Shown here: positions 9,023 through 25,663 of the stretch, in pieces
How the letters are laid out: each line of letters starts with the position of its first letter
How positions within the stretch are numbered: position 1 is the first letter of the stretch
Origin: Cryomorphaceae bacterium
Lineage (GTDB): Bacteria > Bacteroidota > Bacteroidia > Flavobacteriales_D > Parvicellaceae
NCBI GenBank assembly: GCA_905182525.1
Contig: CAJJBV010000002.1
Location: 372,001 to 436,000 of the forward strand
Length of the DNA: 64,000 bases
Direction of reading: 5' to 3'
Made by a program: the position numbers and the translations under genes
The notes under the pieces: model-generated
What the model was told of the DNA's origin: nothing
Databases searched by the model: none
The model's input: the letters and a program-made list of their open reading frames with translations, nothing else

Positions 9023-9628
9023 ATGGCAAGATACAATGGTCCCAAATCAAAAATTGCTAGAAAGTTTAAAGAGCCTATTTTTGGCCCTGATAAAGCTCTA
9101 GAAAAGAAAAATTACCCTCCTGGGATGCATGGTCCCAATAAAAGAAGGAAAAAAACATCTGAATATGCTAACCAACTTGCGGAAAAGCAAAAGGCTAAGT
9201 ATACTTATGGTATTTTAGAAAAGCAATTTTCAAATATGTTTAAAAAAGCATCTGCTAAATCTGGAATATCAGGTGAAATTCTACTTCAATTATGTGAGCG
9301 GAGATTAGATAATGTTGTCTTCAGATTCGGCATTTCTCCAACACGAAGAGGTGCTAGACAGTTAGTTTCGCATAGGCACATTACTGTAAATGGTAAGATA
9401 GTAAATATTCCATCTTATTCATTGAAAGTAGGAGATGTAATTGGTGTTAGAGAAAAATCAAAATCATTGATTATAATAACATCTTCACTTGGTACTGATA
9501 ACCCAATACATGAGTGGTTATTATGGGATAATAATTCATTAACCGGAGAGGTGAAATCAATTCCAACAAGAGAGCAAATTTCAGAAAATATTAAAGAACA
9601 ATTAATTGTAGAACTTTACTCTAAATAA
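9023..9628 (+). CDS. rpsD: 30S ribosomal protein S4
   Basis: S4 (201 aa) nucleates 30S assembly and affects decoding accuracy. The N-terminal [20 protein letters not shown] segment, the central [20 protein letters not shown] and the S4 RNA-binding domain ([20 protein letters not shown]) are all present, with the usual C-terminal domain. The zinc cysteines of some S4 forms are absent. The preceding leader hairpin suggests autoregulation. rpoA follows 24 bases downstream. Confidence 0.97.
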   Translation: MARYNGPKSKIARKFKEPIFGPDKALEKKNYPPGMHGPNKRRKKTSEYANQLAEKQKAKYTYGILEKQFSNMFKKASAKSGISGEILLQLCERRLDNVVFRFGISPTRRGARQLVSHRHITVNGKIVNIPSYSLKVGDVIGVREKSKSLIIITSSLGTDNPIHEWLLWDNNSLTGEVKSIPTREQISENIKEQLIVELYSK

Positions 9629-9652
9629 TTAGAGTACTAAAAAATAAATATT

Positions 9653-10645
9653 ATGGCAATATTAGATTTCCAAAAACCAGAAAAAGTAATAATGTTAGAA
9701 TCTTCTGACTTTCGTGGCCAGTTTGAGTTTAGACCACTTGAACCAGGTTATGGTATAACTGTTGGTAATGCACTTAGAAGAATTCTGCTGAATTCTATCG
9801 AAGGATTTGCTATATCATCAATTAAGATTGAAGGTGTAGAACATGAATTTTCTACAATTAAAGGTATTGTTGAAGATGTAACTGAAATTGTTTTAAATTT
9901 AAAGCAAGTTAGATTTAAGAGACAGATTGAAGACTCTGATTTTGAAGAGGTTAATATTTCTCTTTCAGGACAAGATACTTTTACAGCTGGAGATATCGGT
10001 AAATTCACTTCATCTTTTCAAGTTCTAAACACAGATCATGTTATTTGTCACATGGAAAAATCTGTTAAGTTGAATATTCAACTGACTATTGTAAAGGGTA
10101 GAGGTTATGTTCCGGCAGAAGAGAATAAAACTGAAAATGCACCTATAGGAACTATTTTTACTGATTCTATATTTACACCAATTAGAAATGTAAAGTATAC
10201 AATTGAAAATTTTCGTGTAGAGCAAAAAACAGATTATGAAAAATTAATTTTTGATATTGATTCAGATGGTTCTATTCATCCAAAAGAAGCTTTAAAAGAA
10301 GCTGCTAGAATTTTAATTCATCATTTCATGTTATTCTCTGACGAAAAGATAACTTTAGACGAGGATGAGAAATCAGAAACTGAAGAGTTTGATGAAACAT
10401 CTCTACACATGAGACAATTACTTAAAACAAGATTAGTTGATATGGATTTGTCAGTAAGAGCTTTAAATTGTCTGAAAGCAGCCGATGTAGAAACTTTAGG
10501 TGAACTCGTAGCATATAATAAAAATGATTTGTTAAAGTTTAGAAATTTTGGTAAAAAATCTTTAACAGAGCTTGATGATTTAATTGAATCTAAAGGATTA
10601 TCATTTGGTATGGAAGTTTCAAGATACAAACTAGATAGAGATTAA
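9653..10645 (+). CDS. rpoA: RNA polymerase alpha subunit
   Basis: The alpha subunit (330 aa) dimerises to scaffold RNA polymerase and contacts promoter UP elements and activators. The N-terminal domain contains [20 protein letters not shown] and [20 protein letters not shown]. After an acidic linker near residues 235-250, the C-terminal domain reads [20 protein letters not shown] and [20 protein letters not shown], the helix-hairpin-helix DNA-contacting part. Length is normal. It sits between rpsD and rplQ as in most bacteria. Confidence 0.97.
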   Translation: MAILDFQKPEKVIMLESSDFRGQFEFRPLEPGYGITVGNALRRILLNSIEGFAISSIKIEGVEHEFSTIKGIVEDVTEIVLNLKQVRFKRQIEDSDFEEVNISLSGQDTFTAGDIGKFTSSFQVLNTDHVICHMEKSVKLNIQLTIVKGRGYVPAEENKTENAPIGTIFTDSIFTPIRNVKYTIENFRVEQKTDYEKLIFDIDSDGSIHPKEALKEAARILIHHFMLFSDEKITLDEDEKSETEEFDETSLHMRQLLKTRLVDMDLSVRALNCLKAADVETLGELVAYNKNDLLKFRNFGKKSLTELDDLIESKGLSFGMEVSRYKLDRD

Positions 10646-10673
10646 TACATTTCTACGTTCTAAATAAGAAGAC

Positions 10674-11333
10674 ATGAGACATGGAAAAAAAATAAATCAT
10701 TTGAGCAGGAAAACTGCGCATAGAAGTGCGTTGTTGTCTAATATGGCTTGTTCACTGATAGAACATAAAAGAATCAATACCACCTTAGCTAAAGCAAAGG
10801 CTTTGAGAAAATATGTAGAACCGTTAATCACTAAATCAAAAGATGATACGACTCATAACAGAAGAGTTGTATTTAGGTATTTAAGAGATAAGGAAGCCTC
10901 TTCAGTACTTTTTAGAGATATCTCACCTAAAATTATCGATCGTCCAGGTGGTTATACAAGAATAATCAAGCTAAATAATCGTTTAGGTGATAATGCTGAA
11001 ATGGCGATGATTGAACTTGTTGATTTTAACGATTTATTGATTAAAGATCAATCAACTAAGAAAAAATCAAGAAGAAGAGGTGGTAAAAAATCTACCAGTT
11101 CACCAACTAAAGTCATTGATAATATCGAAGACGCTGTTATAGTTGAAGAAACAATTTCTGATTCTAAAGATGTTAAAGCCGATAAGGAAATTATTGATTC
11201 AAATGAATCTAATGTGATAAATGCTGAAACCGAATCGACAGAAACTAACCAAAAAGATGAAATTAAATTAGCAGAAAATCCTTCTAATGAAAAAAAGGAT
11301 GAAAAAACTAACGATTCACCTGAAAAAGAATAA
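10674..11333 (+). CDS. rplQ: 50S ribosomal protein L17 with long acidic tail
   Basis: L17 lines the peptide-exit side of the 50S subunit. Residues 1-120 are standard ([40 protein letters not shown]). After a basic linker ([12 protein letters not shown], about 130-141) comes an 80-residue tail rich in E, D, K, S, N and T with no hydrophobic core, making the protein 219 aa rather than about 120. C-terminal extensions on L17 occur in Bacteroidota; their role is not known to me. Last gene of the ribosomal operon, followed by a strong terminator. Confidence 0.95.
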   Translation: MRHGKKINHLSRKTAHRSALLSNMACSLIEHKRINTTLAKAKALRKYVEPLITKSKDDTTHNRRVVFRYLRDKEASSVLFRDISPKIIDRPGGYTRIIKLNNRLGDNAEMAMIELVDFNDLLIKDQSTKKKSRRRGGKKSTSSPTKVIDNIEDAVIVEETISDSKDVKADKEIIDSNESNVINAETESTETNQKDEIKLAENPSNEKKDEKTNDSPEKE

Positions 11334-11361
11334 AAAAAACAAACTTTTAATCTCTTTTTTT

Positions 11362-11391
11362 AAAAGGTAGTTAATAACTACCTTTTTTTTT
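11362..11391 (+). terminator. Intrinsic terminator of the ribosomal operon
   Basis: A perfect 11-bp inverted repeat (AAAAGGTAGTT / AACTACCTTTT) with a 3-base AAT loop is followed by an uninterrupted run of T. It starts 28 bases after the rplQ stop and is the only strong Rho-independent terminator in the window. It marks the end of the S10/spc/alpha transcript ahead of carA. Confidence 0.9.
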
Positions 11392-11425
11392 GCCATAAAA
11401 AGTTTTAAATTCTTAATGTAAAATA

Positions 11426-11433
11426 TATTTTTG
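11426..11433 (+). promoter_or_regulatory. Candidate Bacteroidota -7 promoter element for carA
   Basis: The octamer TATTTTTG fits the Bacteroidota primary-sigma -7 consensus TAnnTTTG and lies between the rplQ terminator and carA, where a promoter is needed. Only 7 bases separate it from the carA ATG, so the leader would be very short or absent. No convincing -33 TTTG/TTG was seen at the expected distance. AT-rich sequence makes chance matches likely, so confidence is limited. Confidence 0.45.
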
Positions 11434-11440
11434 TACTAGT

Positions 11441-14611
<3,171 letters not shown>

Positions 14612-14654
14612 ATCATTTGTTGTTTCTTTGTTCTTGTCTATTTGAACAATGTAA

Positions 14655-19049
<4,395 letters not shown>

Positions 19050-19051
19050 AA

Positions 19052-19864
19052 TTATTTAAATTGATAAACTATTGAAAAGTCTGGACTCCAACCTAAAATT
19101 TGATGGACTTGTGATGCTATACTTAATGTGAAATTATCTAGATCAAAGCTCATTCCAAAAGCTGCAAGATTTGGTTTTGTTCCTATCCCACCATTTATTG
19201 ATATTTTTTGATTAGGCTGATAATGAATTGCAGTTAGAAATGAAGTAGGATAATTTATATCTTTTTTAATGCCTGTGTGTAGCGTAAGATCATTTGAAAA
19301 TTTATAACCTGCGGCAAATTGAATACTAGTAGAAAGTCTTTCATCATTAAAACTTGATAATTTTGATAATGTAGGATTTTTGAGAATCATTCCTATATTG
19401 AGTTCCTTAGAAAGCTTTGCAGAAAGCCCTATGTCCGCAGAAATCAGTGACTTTTTATTATAAAAATCCCCTGCATTTATTAAAAAGTAGTTCAGCTTTA
19501 TCCCACTTTGAAGATTCAGACCTAAGTTTTTAGAATAACCCAGACCAATGTTATGCATTCTAAGATATTTATTCCCATTTGAAGAGTAATTAAATCCAAA
19601 TGCTCCATCTTTAGTAGGTAAGCCAAGAACCAAGCTTGACGTTATAAAGTCTTTTACTAGAAAAGGCTGAAAGCTACTTATACTTATTGTGGGATTTTCT
19701 ATTTTCGAAAGATGAGCTATATTGTTATTAATACTCCATACATTTTCGTTATTAACATCTAAACCTGCCATTGAGGTGCTAATTGCACCACTATTTTGAA
19801 ATAGCTGTGCATTTAATTGACAGTGCAATAGAATCAATATCCAAAAAAAATAGCTATAATTCAT
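19052..19864 (-). CDS. Predicted outer-membrane beta-barrel protein of unknown function
   Basis: A 270-aa protein with a signal peptide (YFFWILILLHCQLNAQ) followed by amphipathic strands typical of a FadL/PorV-type barrel: SGAISTSMAGLDVNNENVWS, GYSKNLGLNLQSGIKLNYF, FAAGYKFSNDLTLHTGIK and a terminal FSIVYQFK. The opening motif (gapless SMAGLxV..ENVWS..NNIAHL) resembles PorV/PorQ-like barrels of the T9SS, but the identity is not certain. It directly precedes the HhH-barrel gene on the same strand (2-base gap) and lies 36 bases downstream of trmB. Confidence 0.62.
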   Translation of the reverse strand: MNYSYFFWILILLHCQLNAQLFQNSGAISTSMAGLDVNNENVWSINNNIAHLSKIENPTISISSFQPFLVKDFITSSLVLGLPTKDGAFGFNYSSNGNKYLRMHNIGLGYSKNLGLNLQSGIKLNYFLINAGDFYNKKSLISADIGLSAKLSKELNIGMILKNPTLSKLSSFNDERLSTSIQFAAGYKFSNDLTLHTGIKKDINYPTSFLTAIHYQPNQKISINGGIGTKPNLAAFGMSFDLDNFTLSIASQVHQILGWSPDFSIVYQFK

Positions 19865-19900
19865 TTATTTAAAATGTGTAATATTTTGTTAAAGTTCTCA

Positions 19901-20569
19901 TTATATTTTGAATGAAATATATTTTATTGTTTTACCTAATTCAATCCACATAGTTTCATAAAATGTTTTTATATAAAGTATTTTTTCAAGTTCGCTATTT
20001 TTTGAGTAAGATTCTTTATATACATTTTTAATATTCTTAAGTAAGCTATAATTACTGTTATTTATTTCTTCCATAGTGAAATCATAAAGTAAATCACTGT
20101 CTGTTTTAAGATGAATAGTGCCATTTTTTTTTAAAAAAGTTTTATATCTGTCAATAAACAACTTTGAGGTCAATCTTTTTCTAGGTTTTTTTGGCTGAGG
20201 ATCAGAAAAAGTCAACCAAATTTCATTGACTTCATTTTTACCAAAAAACTTCTCTATGAAATCAACTTTTGTTCTTAAAAATCTAACGTTATTTAAATTT
20301 TCATCAATTGCATTTTTAGCTCCTTTCCACAGCCTAGCACCTTTAATATCTATCCCAATAAAATTTATTTCTGGGTAATGCTTAGCTAGACCTATTGTAT
20401 ATTCTCCGCCGCCGCACCCAAGTTCTAATATTATAGGGTTGTCATTTTTAAAAACATCTGACCATTTTCCTTTTAGTAGAAAATCAACTGAACTGTAATC
20501 TAGTTTTGGTTGTATTACATTTTCAAATGTTTTTATTTCAGAAAATCTCTTGAGCTTATCCTTTCCCAT
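19901..20569 (-). CDS. trmB: tRNA (guanine-N7-)-methyltransferase
   Basis: TrmB (222 aa) methylates G46 of tRNA using S-adenosylmethionine. The SAM-binding motif is PIILELGCGGGEYTIGLA, followed by FIGIDIKGARLWKGAKNA, and the catalytic/substrate segment is IWLTFSDPQPKKPRKRLTS. The start is placed at ATG 20569 (MGKDKLKRFSEIKTFENV) since the family begins there; the frame is open further upstream inside gldC. The start overlaps the gldC stop by 14 bases. Its placement after gldC is probably an operon of convenience. Confidence 0.93.
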   Translation of the reverse strand: MGKDKLKRFSEIKTFENVIQPKLDYSSVDFLLKGKWSDVFKNDNPIILELGCGGGEYTIGLAKHYPEINFIGIDIKGARLWKGAKNAIDENLNNVRFLRTKVDFIEKFFGKNEVNEIWLTFSDPQPKKPRKRLTSKLFIDRYKTFLKKNGTIHLKTDSDLLYDFTMEEINNSNYSLLKNIKNVYKESYSKNSELEKILYIKTFYETMWIELGKTIKYISFKI

Positions 20570-20933
20570 TATCATCAAATTTTCCACTTTTGGGCAATAT
20601 CTCAGTTTTTTCACCAAAAAATTCTGCAAAATCTCTCATAGCATTTGCCATTTGATCTTCACTAGTTGCTTTTTCATAAGAATTAGCGAGTGTCATAATT
20701 GTTTGAAACATCATTTTATTCATTTCTTCAACAGACATTTTTTTTGTCCATAGATCAAGGCTAAATGTTTCATTTTTTTTTGCATCCCATAGATAAATTA
20801 AAGCAGCAGAAGCTTTTTCCTCTTGCCCTCCTCCTTGTGAAGAATGCCATTCTAGTTCTTCAGGTATTAAATTTTCATCCATCAAAACATCAATTGTGAA
20901 TTTTTCTTTTTTAGTAGTTTTATTTTGGCTCAT
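20556..20933 (-). CDS. gldC: Gliding motility protein GldC
   Basis: A 125-aa cytoplasmic-looking protein matching GldC: FTIDVLMDENLIPEELEWHS, then ASAALIYLWDAKKNETFSLD and LWTKKMSVEEMNKMMFQTIM, ending in a helix MANAMRDFAEFFGEKTEI. GldC was found as a gliding motility gene in Flavobacterium, next to gldB, as here; its biochemical role is unresolved. The ATG at 20933 (MSQNKTTKKEK) is chosen over a GTG six bases upstream. It overlaps the gldB stop by 14 bases and trmB by 14. Confidence 0.88.
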   Translation of the reverse strand: MSQNKTTKKEKFTIDVLMDENLIPEELEWHSSQGGGQEEKASAALIYLWDAKKNETFSLDLWTKKMSVEEMNKMMFQTIMTLANSYEKATSEDQMANAMRDFAEFFGEKTEILPKSGKFDDNGKG

Positions 20934-21948
20934 ATGCACTAAGTAATTTTTGAATATTTTTTTCTAAAAGTATTTCTTTAATACTAAGATTATTTTTTTC
21001 TGTATAATCTTGAATCATTCTGTATCCCAACCATATTCCAATATGAGATGGAGAGTCTTTACCAAAATTTTTGGTGTATGGCCCAGGGCTAAAGAAAGAG
21101 TTGATTTTTTTCAAATCTTTTTCATATAAAAGTTCTTCATCAATTATATGCTGCCAAATATATTTTTCATTTTGTCCGCACCATTTTAATTCATTAGCAT
21201 TATACCTAAATTTATTTTCAGGATCTTCGTCTGGTAAAATCAAATCCATCAAATAAGCTATTTTTCCGTAGGAGAGAATTTTGCTTAATAAGTCATCTCC
21301 CATATATTGATAATTATGAGTCATTAAGTATCCGAATAACACGTCAGACACTATATATTTTTTATCCATTTTATCCTTAATATATTGAGGCAGTGATTCA
21401 GATCTAATTAGTTTAGTAATTCTGTTTTCTGGGCCTATGTACATGTCAAGACCTATCCATATTATTGAATCAAACTCTACAACATCAGCATTAAATAGAG
21501 AGAAAAATGTTCCTATTTTTTGACTTTTATATCTAAAATTAAAAATGGTTTCATATCTACTTAGTCCTTTAGCAATTTCTAATTTATAATATTCAAAATC
21601 ATCAAACTCTTTTTGGATTTCTTTTAGAATATTATTTATTACTGTGTCACTTTTAAATTGATCAAGTTTTTCTTTTACTTGTTTTGATAGCTTTTTCACT
21701 TGAACATCTTTCATGTCACCAGCTCTTAACATCCTAGAATAAAAGTTTTGATAAAGCTGAGGATACTTTATGAAAGCCTGATGAATTTCAGTTGTATTTT
21801 TTGCACTTAATAATTTTTTATCTAATCTTATAGATTCATAATTCTTCCAATTATCATTTTTTAGATTGATTCTTGAAGAAGAGGAATCACATGACAGACA
21901 AGCAATAAGGATTGTGATAATTACAATATATTTTATAAAATTCTTCAA
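20920..21948 (-). CDS. gldB: Gliding motility lipoprotein GldB
   Basis: A 342-aa lipoprotein: N-terminal hydrophobic segment ending in a lipobox (ILIACLSCDSS). Family features are FRYKSQKIGTFFSLFNADVV, DSIIWIGLDMYIGPENR, LMTHNYQYMGDDLLSKILSY, GKIAYLMDLILPDEDPENKF and a C-terminal FSPGPYTKNFGKDSPSHIGI followed by WLGYRMIQDY. GldB is essential for gliding and T9SS-linked functions in Flavobacterium. It heads the minus-strand run gldB-gldC-trmB, with a divergent PorT-like gene 62 bases upstream. Confidence 0.9.
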   Translation of the reverse strand: MKNFIKYIVIITILIACLSCDSSSSRINLKNDNWKNYESIRLDKKLLSAKNTTEIHQAFIKYPQLYQNFYSRMLRAGDMKDVQVKKLSKQVKEKLDQFKSDTVINNILKEIQKEFDDFEYYKLEIAKGLSRYETIFNFRYKSQKIGTFFSLFNADVVEFDSIIWIGLDMYIGPENRITKLIRSESLPQYIKDKMDKKYIVSDVLFGYLMTHNYQYMGDDLLSKILSYGKIAYLMDLILPDEDPENKFRYNANELKWCGQNEKYIWQHIIDEELLYEKDLKKINSFFSPGPYTKNFGKDSPSHIGIWLGYRMIQDYTEKNNLSIKEILLEKNIQKLLSAYEPK

Positions 21949-22010
21949 TGCTTATGTAAAAGTAAAATTTGTTGGTTAATTTTTTTTTAAGTTTGTATAA
22001 ATATACTTTA

Positions 22011-22871
22011 ATGAATAAATTTTTACTATTTCTATCATTTTATTTGCTCTTATCGACAAATATAGTTCCTCAAAACAATGATCCAATTGTTAAGCCAGAG
22101 TTTAGAGAATATAGATTTGGAATAACAGCTTTAAGTTCTTTAGGGTGGTTAACGCCTCTACAACAAAAAATTTATTCAAGAGGTAAAATAGGTTTAGGAT
22201 TTGGCTGGGGATTTAATGTTGAAAAAAATTTCAATCCAAATACTTCTTTTCGTACAGGTTTTAGTATTTCTACTTTTAAAGCGGGATTAAATTATTTTGA
22301 TGACAATTTAAGCCTTAATCACAGAACATATTATGTTTTAGATGCACAAGAAGAATTTGTCAATTGGTCATCTGATACTCCACCGCCAGATGGAGACTTA
22401 TACCAACTTATAAATAGAAAGTATAATATTAAATATTTTAATATTCCTTTTATTTTGAAGCTAAAAACGAATGAGATTGGATATTTCACCTATTATGGTG
22501 AATTTGGAGCATCAATTGGTTTTAAGACTAAAGCTTTAGTTGAAGATGATATTATTGCTTTAGATTCTAACTTATTATCACTTGACAATTTTGGTAACTC
22601 CTCCACAAAAAAAGATATTGATATAAAAGAGGGTACAAAAACTATTCGGTTAGGACTTTCTTTAGGAGCTGGAGCAGAATATAATCTTTCAGGAAACACA
22701 TCACTTTTTTTCCAACTTAACTGGAATTATTTTTTGTTAGATCAACTAAAAAGTGCTGATAATGAAAATTTTTTGAGAAAAGAAACGTCTGAAGGTAGCG
22801 GTGTTTTTGAATCTGTAGGTGCTAAATCAATTCCTGGTACTATTGTTTTATCATTTGGCGTATTATTTTAA
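22011..22871 (+). CDS. Outer-membrane beta-barrel protein, PorT-like
   Basis: A 286-aa exported protein. The start is placed at ATG 22011, giving a clean signal peptide (NKFLLFLSFYLLLSTNIV); upstream codons in frame add a second, unlikely hydrophobic run. Features of the PorT/outer-membrane-barrel family are EYRFGITALSSLGWLTP, GLGFGWGFNVEKNFN, NIKYFNIPFILKLKTNEIGY and FTYYGEFGASIGFKTKA, with a terminal FGVLF. PorT is a T9SS component; the fit with gldB divergent next door is suggestive. The barrel class is confident, the exact PorT identity less so. Confidence 0.6.
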   Translation: MNKFLLFLSFYLLLSTNIVPQNNDPIVKPEFREYRFGITALSSLGWLTPLQQKIYSRGKIGLGFGWGFNVEKNFNPNTSFRTGFSISTFKAGLNYFDDNLSLNHRTYYVLDAQEEFVNWSSDTPPPDGDLYQLINRKYNIKYFNIPFILKLKTNEIGYFTYYGEFGASIGFKTKALVEDDIIALDSNLLSLDNFGNSSTKKDIDIKEGTKTIRLGLSLGAGAEYNLSGNTSLFFQLNWNYFLLDQLKSADNENFLRKETSEGSGVFESVGAKSIPGTIVLSFGVLF

Positions 22872-22921
22872 TACCTATTCAACATATTTTTTTTTAATCA
22901 AACCTTTCTTAGTTTTATAAT

Positions 22922-23695
22922 GTGAAATTATTAGAAATTGAAAATCATATAGTAAGTTGGTTATCTGATTATTTAAAAAAATCCCATTTAAATGGATTTA
23001 TTGTTGGTGTTTCTGGTGGAATTGATTCCGCAGTTACCTCTACTTTATGTGCCAAAACAGGTTTGAATACACTTGTTATAAATATGCCTATCCACCAAAA
23101 GTCAAATCAATTTGACAGAAGCAATGAGCATATAGCTTGGCTTAAAAAGAACTTTGACAATGTATCAAGTCATGAAATTAATCTAACAAATGTTTATGAT
23201 TCCTTTTCGAATACTTTACCAAAGGCCAATCAAGATCAGTTATCAATGGCAAATTTAAGATCTAGAATTAGAATGTCTAACTTATATGTTTTTGCAAGTA
23301 ATAAAAAATACTTAGTTGCAGGTACTGGTAACAAAGTTGAGGATTTTGGAGTTGGCTTTTATACCAAATATGGTGATGGTGGTGTAGATATTTCACCAAT
23401 AGCAGATCTATTAAAGTCAGAAGTTTTTAAGCTTGCCAAACATTTAGGAATAATTTCTAGCATACAAAATGCAAAACCTACTGATGGTTTGTGGAATGAT
23501 GACAGAACCGACGAAGATCAACTAGGGGCAACATACGATGAGTTGGAATGGGCAATGACTTATAATGAAGTAAAGAGTAGTAAAAATTTATCTAAAAGAC
23601 AGTTGGAAGTTTTAGATATTTATAATAAACATCATTTGGTTAATCAACATAAAATGCTTCCCATTCCAGTCTGTAAAATACCCAAAGATTTATAG
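22922..23695 (+). CDS. nadE: NH3-dependent NAD+ synthetase
   Basis: Catalyses the last step of NAD synthesis, amidation of deamido-NAD with ATP. The 257-aa protein has the PP-loop GVSGGIDSAVTSTLCAKTG near residue 28, then LRSRIRMSNLYVFASNKKYL, VAGTGNKVEDFGVGFYTKYG and GVDISPIADLLKSEVFKLA, all NadE marks. No glutaminase domain is present, so ammonia must be the donor or supplied in trans. The start is GTG; a nearby ATG at 22919 is out of frame and stops at once. Confidence 0.93.
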   Translation: MKLLEIENHIVSWLSDYLKKSHLNGFIVGVSGGIDSAVTSTLCAKTGLNTLVINMPIHQKSNQFDRSNEHIAWLKKNFDNVSSHEINLTNVYDSFSNTLPKANQDQLSMANLRSRIRMSNLYVFASNKKYLVAGTGNKVEDFGVGFYTKYGDGGVDISPIADLLKSEVFKLAKHLGIISSIQNAKPTDGLWNDDRTDEDQLGATYDELEWAMTYNEVKSSKNLSKRQLEVLDIYNKHHLVNQHKMLPIPVCKIPKDL

Positions 23696-23737
23696 TTGCT
23701 TTATTTGAATAGCTAATGGTTATCTAGAGTTAGTTCT

Positions 23738-24055
23738 TTAAATTTCTGGAGCTATTTCTATAGTTAATAAATCTATACTTTCATTTATAGGAATTTGACA
23801 ACTAAGTCTACTGTTAGCTTTACTGTCCCAGTTATCATCTAACATTGCTTGTTCAGAGTCTGAAATTTTAGGCAAATTATTTTTTGAATTTATATAAATA
23901 TGACATGAAGCACACAATGCCATTCCTCCACAGGTTCCTTCAACTTCATATTCGTGAACCTTAAGTAGTTCCATAAGATTAAGACTCATGTCTGTTGGAC
24001 CAGAAATAGTTTGTTTATTTCCTTCTCTATCTGTCACATGAATTTTAACATCCAT
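23738..24055 (-). CDS. [2Fe-2S] ferredoxin, adrenodoxin-like
   Basis: A 105-aa electron carrier. The cluster ligands are visible as EGTCGGMALCASCHIYI (C-x5-C-x2-C, around residues 41-49) plus a fourth cysteine in SRLSCQIPI near residue 88. The beta-grasp fold layout and length match adrenodoxin/Fdx-type ferredoxins. It starts 2 bases after the ferredoxin-NADP reductase gene on the same strand, and the pair is probably functional partners. Confidence 0.9.
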   Translation of the reverse strand: MDVKIHVTDREGNKQTISGPTDMSLNLMELLKVHEYEVEGTCGGMALCASCHIYINSKNNLPKISDSEQAMLDDNWDSKANSRLSCQIPINESIDLLTIEIAPEI

Positions 24056-24057
24056 TA

Positions 24058-25068
24058 TTAAAAGCCTTTAATTCCAGTAACAGTTGTATACTTTAGTACA
24101 TTGTTTTTATTAGGATATATTTTCTTAAATGCGGATTGAACCATAATGGCCGCTTCATGAAAACCACATAAAATTAATTTTAATTTCCCTTGATAAGTAT
24201 TTACATCACCAATTGCATAAATCCCATCAATATTTGTTGAATAATCAGTGGAATTGTCAACTTTAATAGCATTTTTTTGTATTTCAAGTCCCCAGTCACC
24301 CATTGGGCCAAGCTTAGGGGTGAGCCCAAATAATGGGAGCCAATGATCACATGTTATATTGAATTTCTCATTATTTTTTGAGTCTACACCTAAAACTATC
24401 TGATCATTATTTTTCGATATTCCTGAAACCTGACTATTTAAAATCATTTCAATTTTACCATCGTTTGCATATTCTAAAGCTTTTTGGACAGAATCATTGT
24501 GGGCACGAAAGTTTTCAGATCTATGAATAAGTTTTACACTTGCTGCAAAATTTTCTGCAAAGTAAAGAGCCCAGTCTAAAGCACTATCTCCACCACCGGA
24601 AATCACAATATTTTTATCATTAAATATTGCTGGTTCTTTCACTATATAATGTACATTATCTTTTTCGAAAATTGAAAGATTTTCAATTGGAGGTTTCCTA
24701 GGCGTAAATACTCCAAGTCCACCTGCAATTGCAACAACTGGTGCTTTGTGAGCAGTGCCTTGTGAGGTGTGAATTATAAAATCACCATCTGATCCTTTTT
24801 CAATTGTTTGGGCAGTTTCACCAAGAGTGAATCCAGGATTAAAAGGTTCAATTTGCTTCATTAGTTTTTCGACAAGTTCTGAAGCAATAATACTTGGATA
24901 ACCCGGAATATCATAAATTGGTTTTTTTGGATAAATTTCAGCACATTGTCCCCCAGGTTGTGGTAATGCATCTATTAAATGACATTTTAATTTTAACAAT
25001 CCAGCTTCAAAAACTGTAAACAGCCCAACTGGCCCAGCACCAATTATAATAATATCAGTTTTTATCAT
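24058..25068 (-). CDS. Ferredoxin-NADP+ reductase, thioredoxin-reductase-like
   Basis: A 336-aa flavoprotein moving electrons between NADPH and ferredoxin. N-terminal FAD-binding motif IIIGAGPVGLFTVFEAGLL, then PQPGGQCAEIYPKKPIYDIP, the NADP-binding VISGGGDSALDWALYFAE and the C-terminal FAD motif YAIGDVNTYQGKLKLI. The redox CxxC of thioredoxin reductases is absent, which separates this YumC-type reductase from TrxB. The ferredoxin encoded 2 bases downstream is the likely partner; purE lies 3 bases upstream in the same run. Confidence 0.9.
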   Translation of the reverse strand: MIKTDIIIIGAGPVGLFTVFEAGLLKLKCHLIDALPQPGGQCAEIYPKKPIYDIPGYPSIIASELVEKLMKQIEPFNPGFTLGETAQTIEKGSDGDFIIHTSQGTAHKAPVVAIAGGLGVFTPRKPPIENLSIFEKDNVHYIVKEPAIFNDKNIVISGGGDSALDWALYFAENFAASVKLIHRSENFRAHNDSVQKALEYANDGKIEMILNSQVSGISKNNDQIVLGVDSKNNEKFNITCDHWLPLFGLTPKLGPMGDWGLEIQKNAIKVDNSTDYSTNIDGIYAIGDVNTYQGKLKLILCGFHEAAIMVQSAFKKIYPNKNNVLKYTTVTGIKGF

Positions 25069-25071
25069 AAT

Positions 25072-25578
25072 CTAGTTTACACGAAACTTAAATTTCTTTT
25101 CAGCTAGCTCTTGGTTTGCTTTCACAATTTTATTTTTCAATTCTTTTTTGTAAGCTACAGTTTTATTATAAATCTCTTCATTGTTAGTACCCATCATTTG
25201 AGTAGCTAAAATAGCTGCATTTAAAGATCCGTTTATAGCAACAGTTGCTACAGGAATTCCCGGAGGCATTTGGGCAATTGCAAGTAGAGCGTCCATTCCA
25301 TCTAATGAAGCTTTAATAGGAACTCCAATTACAGGAATTGGGGTCATTGCTGCAATTACACCAGGCAAATGAGCTGCCATACCTGCTGCTGCTATAATTA
25401 CTTTTATTCCATTTTCTTTAGCATTGCTTGCAAACTTTTCTACTGCGTCTGGTGTTCTGTGGGCAGATAGTGCATTAATTTCAAATGGGATTTCCATTTC
25501 TTCGAAAAATTTGGCTGCTTTTTCCATTACGGGATAATCTGAAGTACTTCCCATAATAATACTTACTAGTGGTCTCAT
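25072..25578 (-). CDS. purE: N5-carboxyaminoimidazole ribonucleotide mutase
   Basis: PurE (168 aa) rearranges N5-CAIR to CAIR in purine synthesis. Motifs: VSIIMGSTSDYPVMEKAAKF, INALSAHRTPDAVEKFA with the catalytic histidine, and AAAGMAAHLPGVIAAMTPIP then VIGVP. Length is that of class I PurE. purK is not seen nearby. It leads a minus-strand run with ferredoxin reductase and ferredoxin, and is divergent from hpt, another purine gene, across an 85-base spacer. Confidence 0.95.
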   Translation of the reverse strand: MRPLVSIIMGSTSDYPVMEKAAKFFEEMEIPFEINALSAHRTPDAVEKFASNAKENGIKVIIAAAGMAAHLPGVIAAMTPIPVIGVPIKASLDGMDALLAIAQMPPGIPVATVAINGSLNAAILATQMMGTNNEEIYNKTVAYKKELKNKIVKANQELAEKKFKFRVN

Positions 25579-25651
25579 ATATTATATATTTTATTGCAAA
25601 GTTAATTGAGGATTTTAAAGAAACAATTATTTTTCACTGAAATGAAATGAT

Positions 25652-25659
25652 TACATTTG
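25652..25659 (+). promoter_or_regulatory. Candidate -7 promoter element for hpt-adk-obg
   Basis: TACATTTG matches the Bacteroidota -7 consensus TAnnTTTG and lies in the purE-hpt divergent spacer. It ends 4 bases before the hpt GTG, so transcription would begin at or within a few bases of the start codon. No clear -33 element was identified. Position supports it, but single-motif evidence is weak. Confidence 0.4.
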
Positions 25660-25663
25660 ATGA

